Of a stretch of DNA of 64,000 nt, positions 26,746 to 36,900 are shown in pieces. The position numbers were made by a program, and so were the translations under genes. This stretch comes from an uncultured Bacteroidota bacterium (GTDB lineage: Bacteria > Bacteroidota > Bacteroidia > Flavobacteriales > Flavobacteriaceae). Under the pieces are notes generated by a model. It saw nothing but the letters and a program-made list of their open reading frames with translations. It ran no database searches and was not told the DNA's origin. The stretch covers positions 372,001-436,000 of the forward strand of contig CACMHY010000001.1 in assembly GCA_902613595.1 (NCBI GenBank), read 5' to 3'. The stretch's first letter is position 1. The number at the start of each line of letters is the position of its first letter.

Positions 26746-27711
26746 ATGGCTATTCCAAACCAATTTGAACAAAAAAAATCTAAACAAAGTTTAGAACTTT
26801 CAAATCAGATTCAAGAGCTTAAAAAGAAAAAAAATGCCGTAATACTTGCTCATTATTATCAAGATGATTCAATACAGGAGATTGCAGATTTTTTGGGAGA
26901 TAGTTTATACCTTGCTCAGCAGGCAGCAAGAGTTAAAGAGGATATAATTGTTTTTGCAGGAGTACATTTTATGGCAGAAACAGCAAAAATTATAAACCCA
27001 GAAAAAAAAGTGCTTCTTCCTGACTTAAAAGCTGGTTGCTCTTTGGCTGATTCTTGCTCTCCAAATGATTTTGCAATATTTAAAGCTAAATACCCTGACG
27101 CCGTTGTAGTTTCATATATAAACTGTTCAGCTGAAATCAAAACTTTAAGTGATCTTGTTTGCACATCAACTAATGCAAAAAAAATTATTGAAAGCATTCC
27201 TTTAAAAAAAGAAATTATTTTTGCGCCGGATAAAAATTTAGGAGCTTATTTGAGTAAAGAAACTGGAAGAAAAATGATCTTATGGGAAGGTTCTTGTGTA
27301 GTTCATGAAGCATTTTCGTTTGATAAAATTTTAGATTTAATCAAAAAATATCCTAATGCAAAATTCATAGCTCACCCAGAGAGTAAATCAACTATTTTAG
27401 AAATTGCAAATTTTATAGGAAGTACATCTGCTTTATTAAATTTTGTGCAAAATGATAATGCTTCCCAGTATATTGTTGCTACTGAGGTAGGTATTCTTCA
27501 TCAGATGCAGAAGTACTGTCCTGAAAAAATATTTATTCCAGCACCAATCGATGATGACACTTGTGCCTGCAGTGAATGTGCATATATGAAAATGAACACT
27601 CTTGAAAAGTTATATAATTGCCTAGCTTTTGAAAAGCCTGAAATTAAAATGAATACTGATATTATAAATGCAGCTCAAATTCCAATAAAAAGAATGATTG
27701 AATTAAGTTAG
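26746..27711 (+). CDS. nadA: Quinolinate synthase A
   Basis: Start chosen at the ATG 26746 (MAIPNQFEQ) rather than GTG 26740, giving 321 residues. Motifs include AHYYQDDSIQEIADFLGDSL, the first cluster cysteine region LKAGCSLADSC, EGSCVVHE and DDDTCACSECAYMKMNT. NadA condenses iminoaspartate with dihydroxyacetone phosphate using a [4Fe-4S] cluster. It is followed 2 bp later by nadB and then nadC, the complete route from aspartate to nicotinate mononucleotide. Confidence 0.96.
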   Translation: MAIPNQFEQKKSKQSLELSNQIQELKKKKNAVILAHYYQDDSIQEIADFLGDSLYLAQQAARVKEDIIVFAGVHFMAETAKIINPEKKVLLPDLKAGCSLADSCSPNDFAIFKAKYPDAVVVSYINCSAEIKTLSDLVCTSTNAKKIIESIPLKKEIIFAPDKNLGAYLSKETGRKMILWEGSCVVHEAFSFDKILDLIKKYPNAKFIAHPESKSTILEIANFIGSTSALLNFVQNDNASQYIVATEVGILHQMQKYCPEKIFIPAPIDDDTCACSECAYMKMNTLEKLYNCLAFEKPEIKMNTDIINAAQIPIKRMIELS

Positions 27712-27713
27712 TT

Positions 27714-29300
27714 ATGTTGAATGACCTTCTTGTTATAGGTACTGGAATTTCAGGTTTGACATTTGCAATAAAAGCAGCAGAACAAAACCCAAAGCTTAAT
27801 ATCACAATAATATCTAAAGGAAATATAAGTGAGGGAAATACTCGATATGCACAAGGAGGAATTGCTGTTGTAAGAAACCTACAGGATGACTCGATAGAAA
27901 AACATATTCAAGACACAATTATTGCAGGTGATGGTGAATGTGATAGTCGTGTTGTTAAATTTGTTGTTGAAGAAGCTAATTCAAGACTAAATGAGTTAAT
28001 AAATTGGGGTGCTGAATTCGACATGAATAAAGAGAAACTTGATCTAGGAATAGAAGGTGGGCATTCAGAAAAAAGAATAGTTCATTATAAAGATCAAACA
28101 GGAAAACAAATCCAAGATGTTTTATCAACCAAAATAAAAAGTTTTCCAAATATTAATCTTCTAGAGAATCACACTTTAGTAGATTTAATAACTGATCACC
28201 ATTCTATAGAAAAAAAAGGGAGGTGTTATGGAGCATATGTAATTTCACAAGAAAAAGAAGAAATTATCAAAATATGCTCCAAAATAACGGTTCTCTCAAC
28301 CGGAGGAGCTGGAAGTTTATATGCACATACTACAAATCCTAGTACTGCTACTGGTGACGGTCTCGGAGCTGCTTACCGCGCAAAAGTAAGGATGGACCAT
28401 TTAGCCTATGTCCAATTTCATCCAACTGCCCTTAAAAATAAAGTAAATGAAAATGTTTTTTTAATAACTGAAGCAGTTAGGGGTGCAGGAGGTATTCTAT
28501 TAAACAGTAAGAGAGAAAGGTTTATGTTAAAAATAGACAGAAGAGCTGAACTTGCTTCAAGGGACATTGTTGCACGTAGTATACACAAACAGATACAAGA
28601 GCAAACGCAAGATTATGTTTGGCTTGATGGTTCAAAAATATCAATAGATGTGTGGAAATCAAATTTTCCTACTATTTATAGAACTTGTATTTCTCAAGGA
28701 ATCATATTACCAAAAGACTTAATACCTGTAGTTCCTGCGGCGCATTATTTTTGTGGAGGGATAAAAGTGAACGAACATAGTGAATCAGAATTAAAAGGTC
28801 TTTACGCTGTAGGGGAATGTAGTTATACCGGCCTTCATGGGGCAAATCGTCTAGCCTCAAATTCTCTTTTAGAAGCATTGGTATTTTCGCATAGAGCAGC
28901 TATGCACTCAATTGATGCTCTTAAAAAGCCTTTACCTGGACAACATTTTTATAATTCACTTCCGCCCTGGAACGGAGAAGGATATTCGAAAAGTGATACT
29001 TTAAGTGATGTCAAGAAATTACGAATAGAACTTCAAAAGAATATGACTCAGCACGTTGGGATTTTTAAAACACATGAGGGTTTAAATTTAGCTGAAGATC
29101 AAATAAACAAAATCTACATAAAAGTTAGTAAACTTTATAATAAGAAAAAATTAACTTATGGTTTGAGTGAATTAAGAAATATGGTTAGTGTTTCTTATTT
29201 GCTAATAAAGCAGGCTCAGCAGATTAAAAAAAATAGAGGAGTTTTCTATATTCAAAATTATGATAAAGAATTTTATAAAACGCTACAAAAATCAACTTAA
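27714..29300 (+). CDS. nadB: L-aspartate oxidase
   Basis: This 528-residue flavoprotein has the FAD-binding motif VIGTGISGLTFAIKAA at the N-terminus, GNTRYAQGGIAVV, HPTAL, TEAVRGAGGILLN and GLYAVGECSYTGLHGANRLASNSLLEALVF. It oxidises aspartate to iminoaspartate, the NadA substrate. Its 3' end overlaps nadC by 41 nt, an unusually long overlap for this operon. Confidence 0.96.
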   Translation: MLNDLLVIGTGISGLTFAIKAAEQNPKLNITIISKGNISEGNTRYAQGGIAVVRNLQDDSIEKHIQDTIIAGDGECDSRVVKFVVEEANSRLNELINWGAEFDMNKEKLDLGIEGGHSEKRIVHYKDQTGKQIQDVLSTKIKSFPNINLLENHTLVDLITDHHSIEKKGRCYGAYVISQEKEEIIKICSKITVLSTGGAGSLYAHTTNPSTATGDGLGAAYRAKVRMDHLAYVQFHPTALKNKVNENVFLITEAVRGAGGILLNSKRERFMLKIDRRAELASRDIVARSIHKQIQEQTQDYVWLDGSKISIDVWKSNFPTIYRTCISQGIILPKDLIPVVPAAHYFCGGIKVNEHSESELKGLYAVGECSYTGLHGANRLASNSLLEALVFSHRAAMHSIDALKKPLPGQHFYNSLPPWNGEGYSKSDTLSDVKKLRIELQKNMTQHVGIFKTHEGLNLAEDQINKIYIKVSKLYNKKKLTYGLSELRNMVSVSYLLIKQAQQIKKNRGVFYIQNYDKEFYKTLQKST

Positions 29301-30129
29301 TTTCTTTATTGAAAATGCATTAAATGAAGATATTGGAGTTGGTGATCATACAAGTTTGTCATGCATAGATGCCAGAATGAAAAGCTCAGCAAAGCTAGTA
29401 GTTAAACAGTCTGGATACATAGCAGGAGTTGCTCTTTCTAAATTGATTTTTGAACACTATGATCCAAGACTTAAAGTTGAAACAATAATTAAAGATGGGC
29501 ACAAAATCAGAAAAGGAGATATTGCTTTTAAAGTTCATGGTTCAACTCTTTCTATACTTTCGACGGAAAGGCTAGTTCTCAACACGATTCAAAGGATGAG
29601 CAGTATCGCAAGTTTAACAAAAGGTTTAAATAAGATGATTAGTCACACTAACTGTAAAATTCTAGACACGAGAAAAACAACACCTAATTTTAGGTATGCT
29701 GAAAAATTGGCTGTTATGATTGGTGGCGGAACCAATCATAGAATGGGACTTTTTGATGCAATATTAATTAAGGATAATCATATCGATTATTGTGGTGGTG
29801 TTAAAAATACTTTAACTAAAACTGAAAATTATCTTAAAAAAATTAACAAGGAACTTGATGTTATTGTAGAATGTAGAAACCAAAAAGAAATAGATTCAGC
29901 TCTTAATTTTAATTTTGTTAATAGAATATTATTAGATAACTATAATCCTTCAGAATTATCTAAAGCCATATCATCAATCAATGGAAGAAAGTCAACGGAA
30001 GCTTCGGGGAGAATAGGGAAAAATAATATTATAGAATATGCAGAAACAGGTGTTGACTTCATTTCAATCGGCGAATTGACAAATAATCTAAAAAGCATTG
30101 ACATGAGTTTAAAAGCCATGGTTAACTAA
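29260..30129 (+). CDS. nadC: Nicotinate-nucleotide diphosphorylase (carboxylating)
   Basis: This 289-residue enzyme has FFIENALNEDIGVGDHTSL near the N-terminus, ERLVLNTIQRMSSIAS, LDTRKTTPNFRYAEKLAVMIGGGTNHRMGLFDAILIKDNH and the closing TGVDFISIGELT. It converts quinolinate and PRPP to nicotinate mononucleotide. The start inside nadB is kept because the N-terminal helix (residues 1-19) is needed for the normal domain; no later ATG precedes the conserved part. Confidence 0.95.
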   Translation: MIKNFIKRYKNQLNFFIENALNEDIGVGDHTSLSCIDARMKSSAKLVVKQSGYIAGVALSKLIFEHYDPRLKVETIIKDGHKIRKGDIAFKVHGSTLSILSTERLVLNTIQRMSSIASLTKGLNKMISHTNCKILDTRKTTPNFRYAEKLAVMIGGGTNHRMGLFDAILIKDNHIDYCGGVKNTLTKTENYLKKINKELDVIVECRNQKEIDSALNFNFVNRILLDNYNPSELSKAISSINGRKSTEASGRIGKNNIIEYAETGVDFISIGELTNNLKSIDMSLKAMVN

Positions 30130-30175
30130 AAATTTTATTTCAATCTAGTCTTTTGTAAAAGATTGTATTTAACAA

Positions 30176-30209
30176 TTGTAATAAATTTCTTGTTTAATCT
30201 CTATATTTG
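30176..30209 (+). promoter_or_regulatory. Putative promoter of pyrH-frr
   Basis: A TATATTTG -7 element (30202-30209) lies 17 nt upstream of the pyrH ATG, and a TTG at 30176-30178 sits 23 nt before it, within the spacing range given for Flavobacteriia promoters. It separates the nad operon from pyrH. Confidence 0.45.
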
Positions 30210-30226
30210 TTAGAACTGTTTTCTAA

Positions 30227-30934
30227 ATGAAATACCATAGAATTTTACTAAAATTAAGTGGTGAAGCACTCATGGGTAATCAAAGCCATGGTATTGACCC
30301 AAAGCGCATTGACAAATATGCTAAAGAAATAAAAAAAGTTTTTGATAAAGGGACTGAAGTTGCAATAGTAATAGGCGGGGGTAATATATTTCGAGGAGTT
30401 TCAGGATCTAGTAAAGGTATGGATCGTGTTCAAGCAGACTACATGGGAATGCTTGCTACAGTAATTAATGGATTGGCCCTGCAAGGTGCTCTTGAAAATA
30501 ATAATCTTCCTACCCGCTTACAAACCGCCATAAAAATCGAGGCAATCGCTGAACCTTTCATTAAAAGAAAAGCAACTCGGCATTTAGAAAAAGGAAGGGT
30601 TGTTATTTTCGGTTCAGGAACAGGAAATCCATTTTTTACTACAGACTCTGCTGCAGTTTTAAGAGCTGTCGAAATTAATGCAGATGTCATTCTAAAAGGA
30701 ACAAGAGTAGATGGAATTTACAATGATGATCCAGAAAAAAATATTGAGGCAACAAAGTTTGAAAATTTATCTTTTGATGAAGTTTTGAAAAAAGGAATTA
30801 AAGTGATGGATACAACAGCATTTACTCTTAGCCAAGAAAATAAATTACCTATAATTGTTTTTGATATTAATACTCCTGATAATCTATATAAAGTGGTAAA
30901 AGGAGAAAATATTGGCACAAGAGTAAACTTATAA
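30227..30934 (+). CDS. pyrH: Uridylate kinase
   Basis: This 235-residue amino-acid-kinase-fold enzyme begins [17 protein letters not shown]. It shows [10 protein letters not shown], the [15 protein letters not shown] segment and [27 protein letters not shown]. It phosphorylates UMP to UDP. It lies 10 bp upstream of frr, the widespread bacterial pairing. Confidence 0.97.
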   Translation: MKYHRILLKLSGEALMGNQSHGIDPKRIDKYAKEIKKVFDKGTEVAIVIGGGNIFRGVSGSSKGMDRVQADYMGMLATVINGLALQGALENNNLPTRLQTAIKIEAIAEPFIKRKATRHLEKGRVVIFGSGTGNPFFTTDSAAVLRAVEINADVILKGTRVDGIYNDDPEKNIEATKFENLSFDEVLKKGIKVMDTTAFTLSQENKLPIIVFDINTPDNLYKVVKGENIGTRVNL

Positions 30935-30944
30935 ATTTTATCAA

Positions 30945-31499
30945 ATGGAAGAATTAATGCATATAATAATTGAATCTGCAAAAGAAAGTATGGAATCAGC
31001 ATTGAAACATTTAGAAAGAGAAATGTTAAATATACGAGCTGGTAAGGCTAATCCTATAATGCTTAGTGGTGTTAAAGTTGAATATTACGGAACACCAACA
31101 GTAATTTCACAAATTGCAAATATTAATACACCCGACAGTAAAACTTTAGTTATCCAACCATGGGACAAATCAATATTAGCTGATATTGAAAATGCCATTA
31201 TGATAGCGAACATAGGTTTTAATCCAATGAATAACGGCGAGTCAATTATCATAAATATTCCAGCTCTTACTGAAGAAAGAAGAAAAGATCTTGTGAAAAT
31301 TGCTAAATCTGAGGCTGAGAACGCTAAAATATCAATTAGGTCTGCAAGAAAAGAAGCAAACAATGAAATTAAAAAATCTGAATCTTCAGAAGACATTCAA
31401 AAAAATTTTGAAATTGATATTCAAGCTTTAACTGACGAGTATATTTCTAAAGCAGATCAAATTTGCAGTTTAAAAGAAAAAGAAATTCTAACAGTTTGA
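30945..31499 (+). CDS. frr: Ribosome recycling factor
   Basis: This 184-residue protein has the RRF signature: LKHLEREMLNIRAGKANPIML, VEYYGTPTVISQIANINTPDSKTLVIQPWD, NIPALTEERRKDLVKIAKSEAENAKISIRSARKEAN. Together with EF-G it splits post-termination ribosomes. The three-helix bundle and inserted beta domain are complete. It is co-directional with pyrH. Confidence 0.97.
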   Translation: MEELMHIIIESAKESMESALKHLEREMLNIRAGKANPIMLSGVKVEYYGTPTVISQIANINTPDSKTLVIQPWDKSILADIENAIMIANIGFNPMNNGESIIINIPALTEERRKDLVKIAKSEAENAKISIRSARKEANNEIKKSESSEDIQKNFEIDIQALTDEYISKADQICSLKEKEILTV

Positions 31500-31524
31500 A
31501 AAAATCAAAAGCGAATAGGCTTGC

Positions 31525-33894
31525 ATGAAGAAAAAAAAACAATGGAATATCTGGGGCCTAGTTGCTGGACTTATACTTAGAAATCGTATCCTTATTTTAT
31601 TGGTTTTGATTTCCATTACCATTTATTGGTCTATGCAATGGAAATACATGCAATTTACTTACACTGAAGCTAATCTACTTCCTGATAAACATCCTGAAAA
31701 CATTATATACAAATCGTTTACAAATATATTTGGTGAAGAAGGTAATGTTTTGGTAATAGCCATTCAAGATGAGGAGTTTTATTTTCCAAATAAAAGAAAT
31801 GTATGGAAAGATCTTAATGAAAGAATTGACAATTTTAAGGAAATCGATTTTATCTTAACAACCGAAAATATTAAAGAACTTAAAAAGAATAAAAAAATTA
31901 AAGGTTTTGTTTTAGAAGATGTTTCAAAACAATTTCCAATTGAATCCAAAAATCCTAAAAAGTTTAAGGAAAAACTTTTTTTAGAGCTTCCATTTTATAA
32001 AAATTTATTATTTGACGAAAGAACAAGTACAATTCGTTCTATAATTTACATGGATCCTAAAATTGTTAATACAGCTGCAAGAAGGGATTTTATATTTGAA
32101 ACTTTTATACCCCTAATCAAAAAATATGAGAATAAATTAAATACTCAAATTCACGTTTCTGGAATGCCATACATTAGAACTTTAAATGCTCAAAATATTG
32201 TAGATGAAATAGGTCTTTTTGTATTGGGAGCCACATTAATAACATCCTTAATTTTCTTTTTATTTTTCCGCTCATTCCGGGCAACATTGATATCATTATT
32301 TGTTGTAGCTGTAGGTGTGATGTGGGCATTTGGAATATTAGGATGGCTACGATATGAAATTACAGTACTAACTGCATTAATACCTCCATTAATAATTGTA
32401 ATTGGAGTGCCTAATTGTATTTTTTTGATAAATAAATACCAGCAAGAAATTGCCAGGCATCAAAACCAAGCGAAGTCTTTACATAGAATGATAGCAAAAA
32501 TTGGAAACGCAACATTAATGACAAATCTAACAACAGCATCTGGCTTTGCAACCTTTATTCTTACAAATTCAAAAATCTTGAAAGAATTTGGTGTTGTGGC
32601 ATCTATAAATATTATTGCAATTTTTCTTTTATCTCTTTTAATTATTCCAATTTCATACAGCTTTATGGCGTTGCCAAATAAAAAACACCTTAAACATTTA
32701 AAAAATAAAACAGTTGATTTTTTTGTTTCATGGATGGAGAAGACTGTGAGAGTAAAAAGGGTTAATGTTTACTTATTTTCACTGCTAGGGCTAGTAATTG
32801 GAATAACTGGAATTTATCAAATAAAAATTTCCGGAAGTCTTATTGAAGATATGCCAAAAAAAGCAGAATTTTTTAAAGATATTTTATTTTTTGATAAAAA
32901 CTTTAATGGAATTGTCCCTTTAGAATTTTGGGTTGATAGTAAAAGAGGGAAAGGTATTGTTAAACCAGCAACATTAAATAGAATGAATCAGCTGCACTCA
33001 ATAATAGAGGAAATTCCTGAACTGGCCACTCCGATTTCTGTAGTTAATGCAGTTAAGTATGCTAAACAAGCGTATTACAATGGAAACCCTAATTATTTTG
33101 CTCTTCCAACTTCACAAGAAAATAGTTTTATATATCCATATCTAAATAAATCAAGCAGCAACAATAAATTAATGAAAGGTTATATAGATTCTACTGGCCA
33201 ATTTGGAAGAATAACAACTTACATGAAAGATATTAAAACTTCAAGATTAGAAGAAATAGAATCTGATTTAAATCGACTAATAAAAAAAATCTTTCCTGAA
33301 GATCGCTATGGTGTAAAGATTACGGGTAAGTCACTTCTGTTTTTGAAGGGTACAAAATATCTGATCAACAATCTTGTCCTCTCCCTTGGTTTGGCTATTC
33401 TATTAATAGCTATTTTTATGGCTTTTTTGTTTAGATCTTTCAAAATGATTTTAATCTCTTTAATACCAAACTTACTTCCGTTAATAATAACAGCAGGTGT
33501 AATGGGATTTACTGGGATTCCATTAAAACCATCAACAATATTAGTATTTAGTATTGCTTTTGGTATCTCTGTTGATGATACAATTCATTTTTTAGCTAAA
33601 TACCGTCAAGAATTAATAGCAAATGGATGGAAAATTAATAATGCTATCTTTTCCGCGTTGAGAGAGACAGGTATTAGTATGTTTTATACTTCTGTCGTTT
33701 TATTTTTCGGATTTTCTATTTTTTTGTCTTCTAATTTTGGTGGGACACAGGCTCTTGGAGGACTTGTAGCAGTTACCTTAATGATGGCTATGTTAGCTAA
33801 TCTAATTCTGCTTCCATCTTTACTTATTTCTCTGCAAGATACAATTAGTAACAAAAAAGTATTAAAAGAACCGAAACTTGAGATTATTGACTAA
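31525..33894 (+). CDS. RND-superfamily exporter (MMPL/HpnN-like)
   Basis: This 789-residue membrane protein has two similar halves. Each has one N-terminal TM helix, a large extracytoplasmic loop and a five-helix bundle. The second-half helix carries the RND-like proton-relay signature FGISVDDTIHFLAKYRQEL. No partner membrane-fusion protein is adjacent, which fits the MMPL/predicted-exporter class that acts alone on lipids or hydrophobic molecules. Substrate is unknown. Confidence 0.87.
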   Translation: MKKKKQWNIWGLVAGLILRNRILILLVLISITIYWSMQWKYMQFTYTEANLLPDKHPENIIYKSFTNIFGEEGNVLVIAIQDEEFYFPNKRNVWKDLNERIDNFKEIDFILTTENIKELKKNKKIKGFVLEDVSKQFPIESKNPKKFKEKLFLELPFYKNLLFDERTSTIRSIIYMDPKIVNTAARRDFIFETFIPLIKKYENKLNTQIHVSGMPYIRTLNAQNIVDEIGLFVLGATLITSLIFFLFFRSFRATLISLFVVAVGVMWAFGILGWLRYEITVLTALIPPLIIVIGVPNCIFLINKYQQEIARHQNQAKSLHRMIAKIGNATLMTNLTTASGFATFILTNSKILKEFGVVASINIIAIFLLSLLIIPISYSFMALPNKKHLKHLKNKTVDFFVSWMEKTVRVKRVNVYLFSLLGLVIGITGIYQIKISGSLIEDMPKKAEFFKDILFFDKNFNGIVPLEFWVDSKRGKGIVKPATLNRMNQLHSIIEEIPELATPISVVNAVKYAKQAYYNGNPNYFALPTSQENSFIYPYLNKSSSNNKLMKGYIDSTGQFGRITTYMKDIKTSRLEEIESDLNRLIKKIFPEDRYGVKITGKSLLFLKGTKYLINNLVLSLGLAILLIAIFMAFLFRSFKMILISLIPNLLPLIITAGVMGFTGIPLKPSTILVFSIAFGISVDDTIHFLAKYRQELIANGWKINNAIFSALRETGISMFYTSVVLFFGFSIFLSSNFGGTQALGGLVAVTLMMAMLANLILLPSLLISLQDTISNKKVLKEPKLEIID

Positions 33895-33937
33895 AAGTTC
33901 ATAATTCGAGACTTATTTTAACTTGATCAAATAAACT

Positions 33938-33945
33938 TATATTTG
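33938..33945 (+). promoter_or_regulatory. Putative -7 element upstream of asnS
   Basis: TATATTTG matches the Bacteroidetes -7 consensus and lies 27 nt before the preferred asnS ATG. It overlaps the TTG used as start in the ORF track, which argues against that start. No convincing -33 TTG at normal spacing. Confidence 0.4.
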
Positions 33946-33972
33946 TGTCGCCTTATCAAATTTTTATTTAGA

Positions 33973-35409
33973 ATGAAAGTAGTTAAAATTAAACATCTTC
34001 TTAGTGAGTCTACTAAAACAAATTTTAATTATGTTGTAAAGGGATGGGTAAAAACTTTTAGAGCAAACCGGTTTATTGCACTAAATGACGGCTCCTCAAT
34101 AGAAAACCTTCAATGTGTAGTTGATTATGAAAGCTTAAATGAATCTGAACTTAAACTTATTACCACTGGGACAGCCTTGCATTTAGAGGGCCCACTAGTA
34201 GAAAGTCAAGGAAGTGGACAAAAAGTTGAATTAAAAGTAAATAAACTTGACATTATTGGTGATTGTAATCCTGAAAAATACCCAATACAGCCTAAAAAAC
34301 ATAGCTTAGAGTATTTAAGGGAAAAAGCACACCTGAGAATCAGAACTACTACTTTTGCAGCTGTCATGAGAATTCGATCATCTCTTTCGTTTTATATTCA
34401 TAAATTTTTTCAAGAAAAAGGATTTTACTACATAAACACGCCTATAATAACGGGTAGTGACGCTGAAGGTGCAGGAGAGATGTTCCGAGTTAGTACTCTG
34501 GATCATAAAAATCCTCCTATCGATGAAAATGGAAATCTGGATTTTAAAAAGGATTTTTTTGGAAAAGAAACCAATCTAACCGTTTCAGGTCAATTGGAGG
34601 CAGAAGCATATGCCCTTGGCCTGGGAGAAGTTTACACATTTGGACCTACTTTTCGTGCAGAAAATTCAAATACTAAAAGACATCTTGCAGAATTTTGGAT
34701 GATAGAACCAGAAATGGCGTTTTATGATCTTAACGATAATATGGATTTGGCCGAAAAGTTTATAACTCAAGTTTTAAGTGAAGTTTTATCTAATTGTGTT
34801 TCTGACTTAGAATTTTTAAATGATCGCCAAAAAAAGGAAGATCTAAGTAAGCCTTTATCTGAAAGAAATCAAATGAACCTTTTAGATAAGATTAAGTTTG
34901 TAGTCGAAAATAATTTTATAAGAATAACTTATAATGAGGCATACAGAATTCTCAAAGACTCAAAACCAAATAAAAAGAAAAAATTTAAGTTTCTAATAAA
35001 TCAATGGGGCACAGATTTACAAAGCGAACATGAAAGATATTTGGTTGAAAAACATTTTAAGCGTCCTGTTATAATCTTTAATTACCCTATAAATATCAAG
35101 GCCTTTTATATGAGAAGAAATGATGATGGTAAAACGGTGAGAGCAATGGATATCCTTTTCCCTGGAATTGGGGAAATAGTTGGAGGTTCGCAAAGAGAAG
35201 AGCGTCTTGATATATTAGAAAAGCGAATGATTGAAATGCAAATTAATTCTGAAGAACTTTGGTGGTACCTTGATCTGAGAAGATATGGAAGCGTACCTCA
35301 TAGTGGATTTGGATTAGGCTTTGAAAGATTAGTTCAATTTGTTACGGGAATGAATAATATTCGAGACGTAATTCCTTTTCCACGAACACCACAGAATGCT
35401 TCATTTTAA
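33973..35409 (+). CDS. asnS: Asparagine-tRNA ligase
   Basis: The ATG at 33973 (MKVVKIKHLL) is preferred over the track TTG at 33943, giving 478 residues. An N-terminal OB-fold anticodon-binding domain (VKGWVKTFRANRFIALNDGS) precedes the class II core with motif 2 (TFGPTFRAENSNTKRHLAEFWMIEPE) and motif 3 (GSVPHSGFGLGFERLVQFV). The residue pattern after motif 2 and the overall length fit AsnS better than AspS. It charges tRNA-Asn. It is followed by rpoN, as in other Bacteroidetes. Confidence 0.95.
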   Translation: MKVVKIKHLLSESTKTNFNYVVKGWVKTFRANRFIALNDGSSIENLQCVVDYESLNESELKLITTGTALHLEGPLVESQGSGQKVELKVNKLDIIGDCNPEKYPIQPKKHSLEYLREKAHLRIRTTTFAAVMRIRSSLSFYIHKFFQEKGFYYINTPIITGSDAEGAGEMFRVSTLDHKNPPIDENGNLDFKKDFFGKETNLTVSGQLEAEAYALGLGEVYTFGPTFRAENSNTKRHLAEFWMIEPEMAFYDLNDNMDLAEKFITQVLSEVLSNCVSDLEFLNDRQKKEDLSKPLSERNQMNLLDKIKFVVENNFIRITYNEAYRILKDSKPNKKKKFKFLINQWGTDLQSEHERYLVEKHFKRPVIIFNYPINIKAFYMRRNDDGKTVRAMDILFPGIGEIVGGSQREERLDILEKRMIEMQINSEELWWYLDLRRYGSVPHSGFGLGFERLVQFVTGMNNIRDVIPFPRTPQNASF

Positions 35410-35459
35410 AGGATTTGTCCTAAATTACATATATTTACAAAGGGATATATTATTTAAGT

Positions 35460-36896
35460 ATGCTCAAACAAAACCTTCAAATAAAACTTACTCAAAAACT
35501 ATCTCCACAGCAAATCCAACTGATGAAGATGATACAACTATCAACTTTAGAGTTAGAACAAAAAATTGAATCGGAGATTGCTGAAAACCCTGCATTAGAA
35601 AGTGGAAGAGAACAGGTAAATAATAGTGAATCAGAGATTGAAATTATTGAAAGTGAAAAAATCACTACAGATGAAATAGATATTGATCAATATTTGAGTG
35701 ATGATGAAGTTCCAGCTTACAAACTTTATTCAAATAATTATTTAAACAAAGACGAAAATAATAGTATTCCTTTTTCTGGAGGTGTTACGTTTCATCAATA
35801 CCTCTCACAGCAAATAGTCAATCTAATTTTAACAGATACTGAAATGCAGATAGCTGAATTTATTATTGGTAGCATTGATGAAAGTGGATATTTAAGAAGA
35901 ACTAACGAAGAACTTGTTGACGATTTAGCATTTACTCAAAATCTAGTTGTAGAAAATTCAATCGTTGAAAAAATAATAAAATCAGTACAATCTCTAGATC
36001 CTGTGGGAGTTGGAGCACGTTCGCTCCAAGAGTGCCTAAAACTTCAATTAGAAAAAAAGGATCTAAACAGACCTGAAGTAAATTATGCACTAAAAATTAT
36101 TAAAAATCATTTTAATGAATTTAGTCATAAACATTACAATAAACTTCAAGAACGCCTTGGAATAGACGAAAAAAAATTGAAAACTGCTTTAGATTTGATA
36201 AGCAAATTGAATCCAAAACCTGGGGGAGCACTAACATCAAATACTGAAAACAATCAAATAGTACCTGATTTTATCTTAAAGCTCGAAGAAGGAAATTTAT
36301 ATGTTAAACTTAATAATAGAAATGAGCCTCAACTTAGAGTATCAAATACTTATAAAGATATGCTTTATAGTTACTCAGAATCAGATTCAAAATCGAATAA
36401 AGAAGCTGTTCAATTTATAAAACAAAAACTAGATTCAGCTCAATGGTTTATTGATGCAATAAGGCAAAGGTATCAGACCTTAAACCTCACTATAAATGCA
36501 ATATTAGACCATCAAAGGGAATATTTTATGAGTGGAGACGAAAAAAAACTAAAACCTATGATTCTAAAAGATATCGCAGAAAAAGTTAATATGGATATTT
36601 CTACAATTTCAAGAGTAGCGAACAGCAAATATATTGATACACCGTATGGAACAAAATTGTTAAAGACTTTTTTTTCGGAAGGACTTAAAAATAATGAAGG
36701 AGAAGATGTTTCCTCTATAGAAATAAAAAAAATACTAGAACAGTTTATAACTGATGAAAATAAAAAAAAGCCTCTCACAGACCAAGTACTTTCGTTAATG
36801 ATGAAAAAAAAAGGTTACATCGTAGCTCGAAGAACAATAGCAAAATACAGAGAGCAACTTGATATTCCAGTTGCAAGATTAAGAAAAGAACTCTAG
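35460..36896 (+). CDS. rpoN: RNA polymerase sigma-54 factor
   Basis: This 478-residue protein has the full sigma-54 plan: region I rich in Gln/Leu (LKQNLQIKLTQKLSPQQIQLMKMIQLSTLELEQKI), an acidic region II, the core-binding region (~110-330) and the C-terminal RpoN box ARRTIAKYREQL. It directs RNA polymerase to -24/-12 promoters and requires an enhancer-binding ATPase, none of which is encoded in this window. It ends 4 bp from the convergent PorT-like gene. Confidence 0.96.
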   Translation: MLKQNLQIKLTQKLSPQQIQLMKMIQLSTLELEQKIESEIAENPALESGREQVNNSESEIEIIESEKITTDEIDIDQYLSDDEVPAYKLYSNNYLNKDENNSIPFSGGVTFHQYLSQQIVNLILTDTEMQIAEFIIGSIDESGYLRRTNEELVDDLAFTQNLVVENSIVEKIIKSVQSLDPVGVGARSLQECLKLQLEKKDLNRPEVNYALKIIKNHFNEFSHKHYNKLQERLGIDEKKLKTALDLISKLNPKPGGALTSNTENNQIVPDFILKLEEGNLYVKLNNRNEPQLRVSNTYKDMLYSYSESDSKSNKEAVQFIKQKLDSAQWFIDAIRQRYQTLNLTINAILDHQREYFMSGDEKKLKPMILKDIAEKVNMDISTISRVANSKYIDTPYGTKLLKTFFSEGLKNNEGEDVSSIEIKKILEQFITDENKKKPLTDQVLSLMMKKKGYIVARRTIAKYREQLDIPVARLRKEL

Positions 36897-36900
36897 AGTA

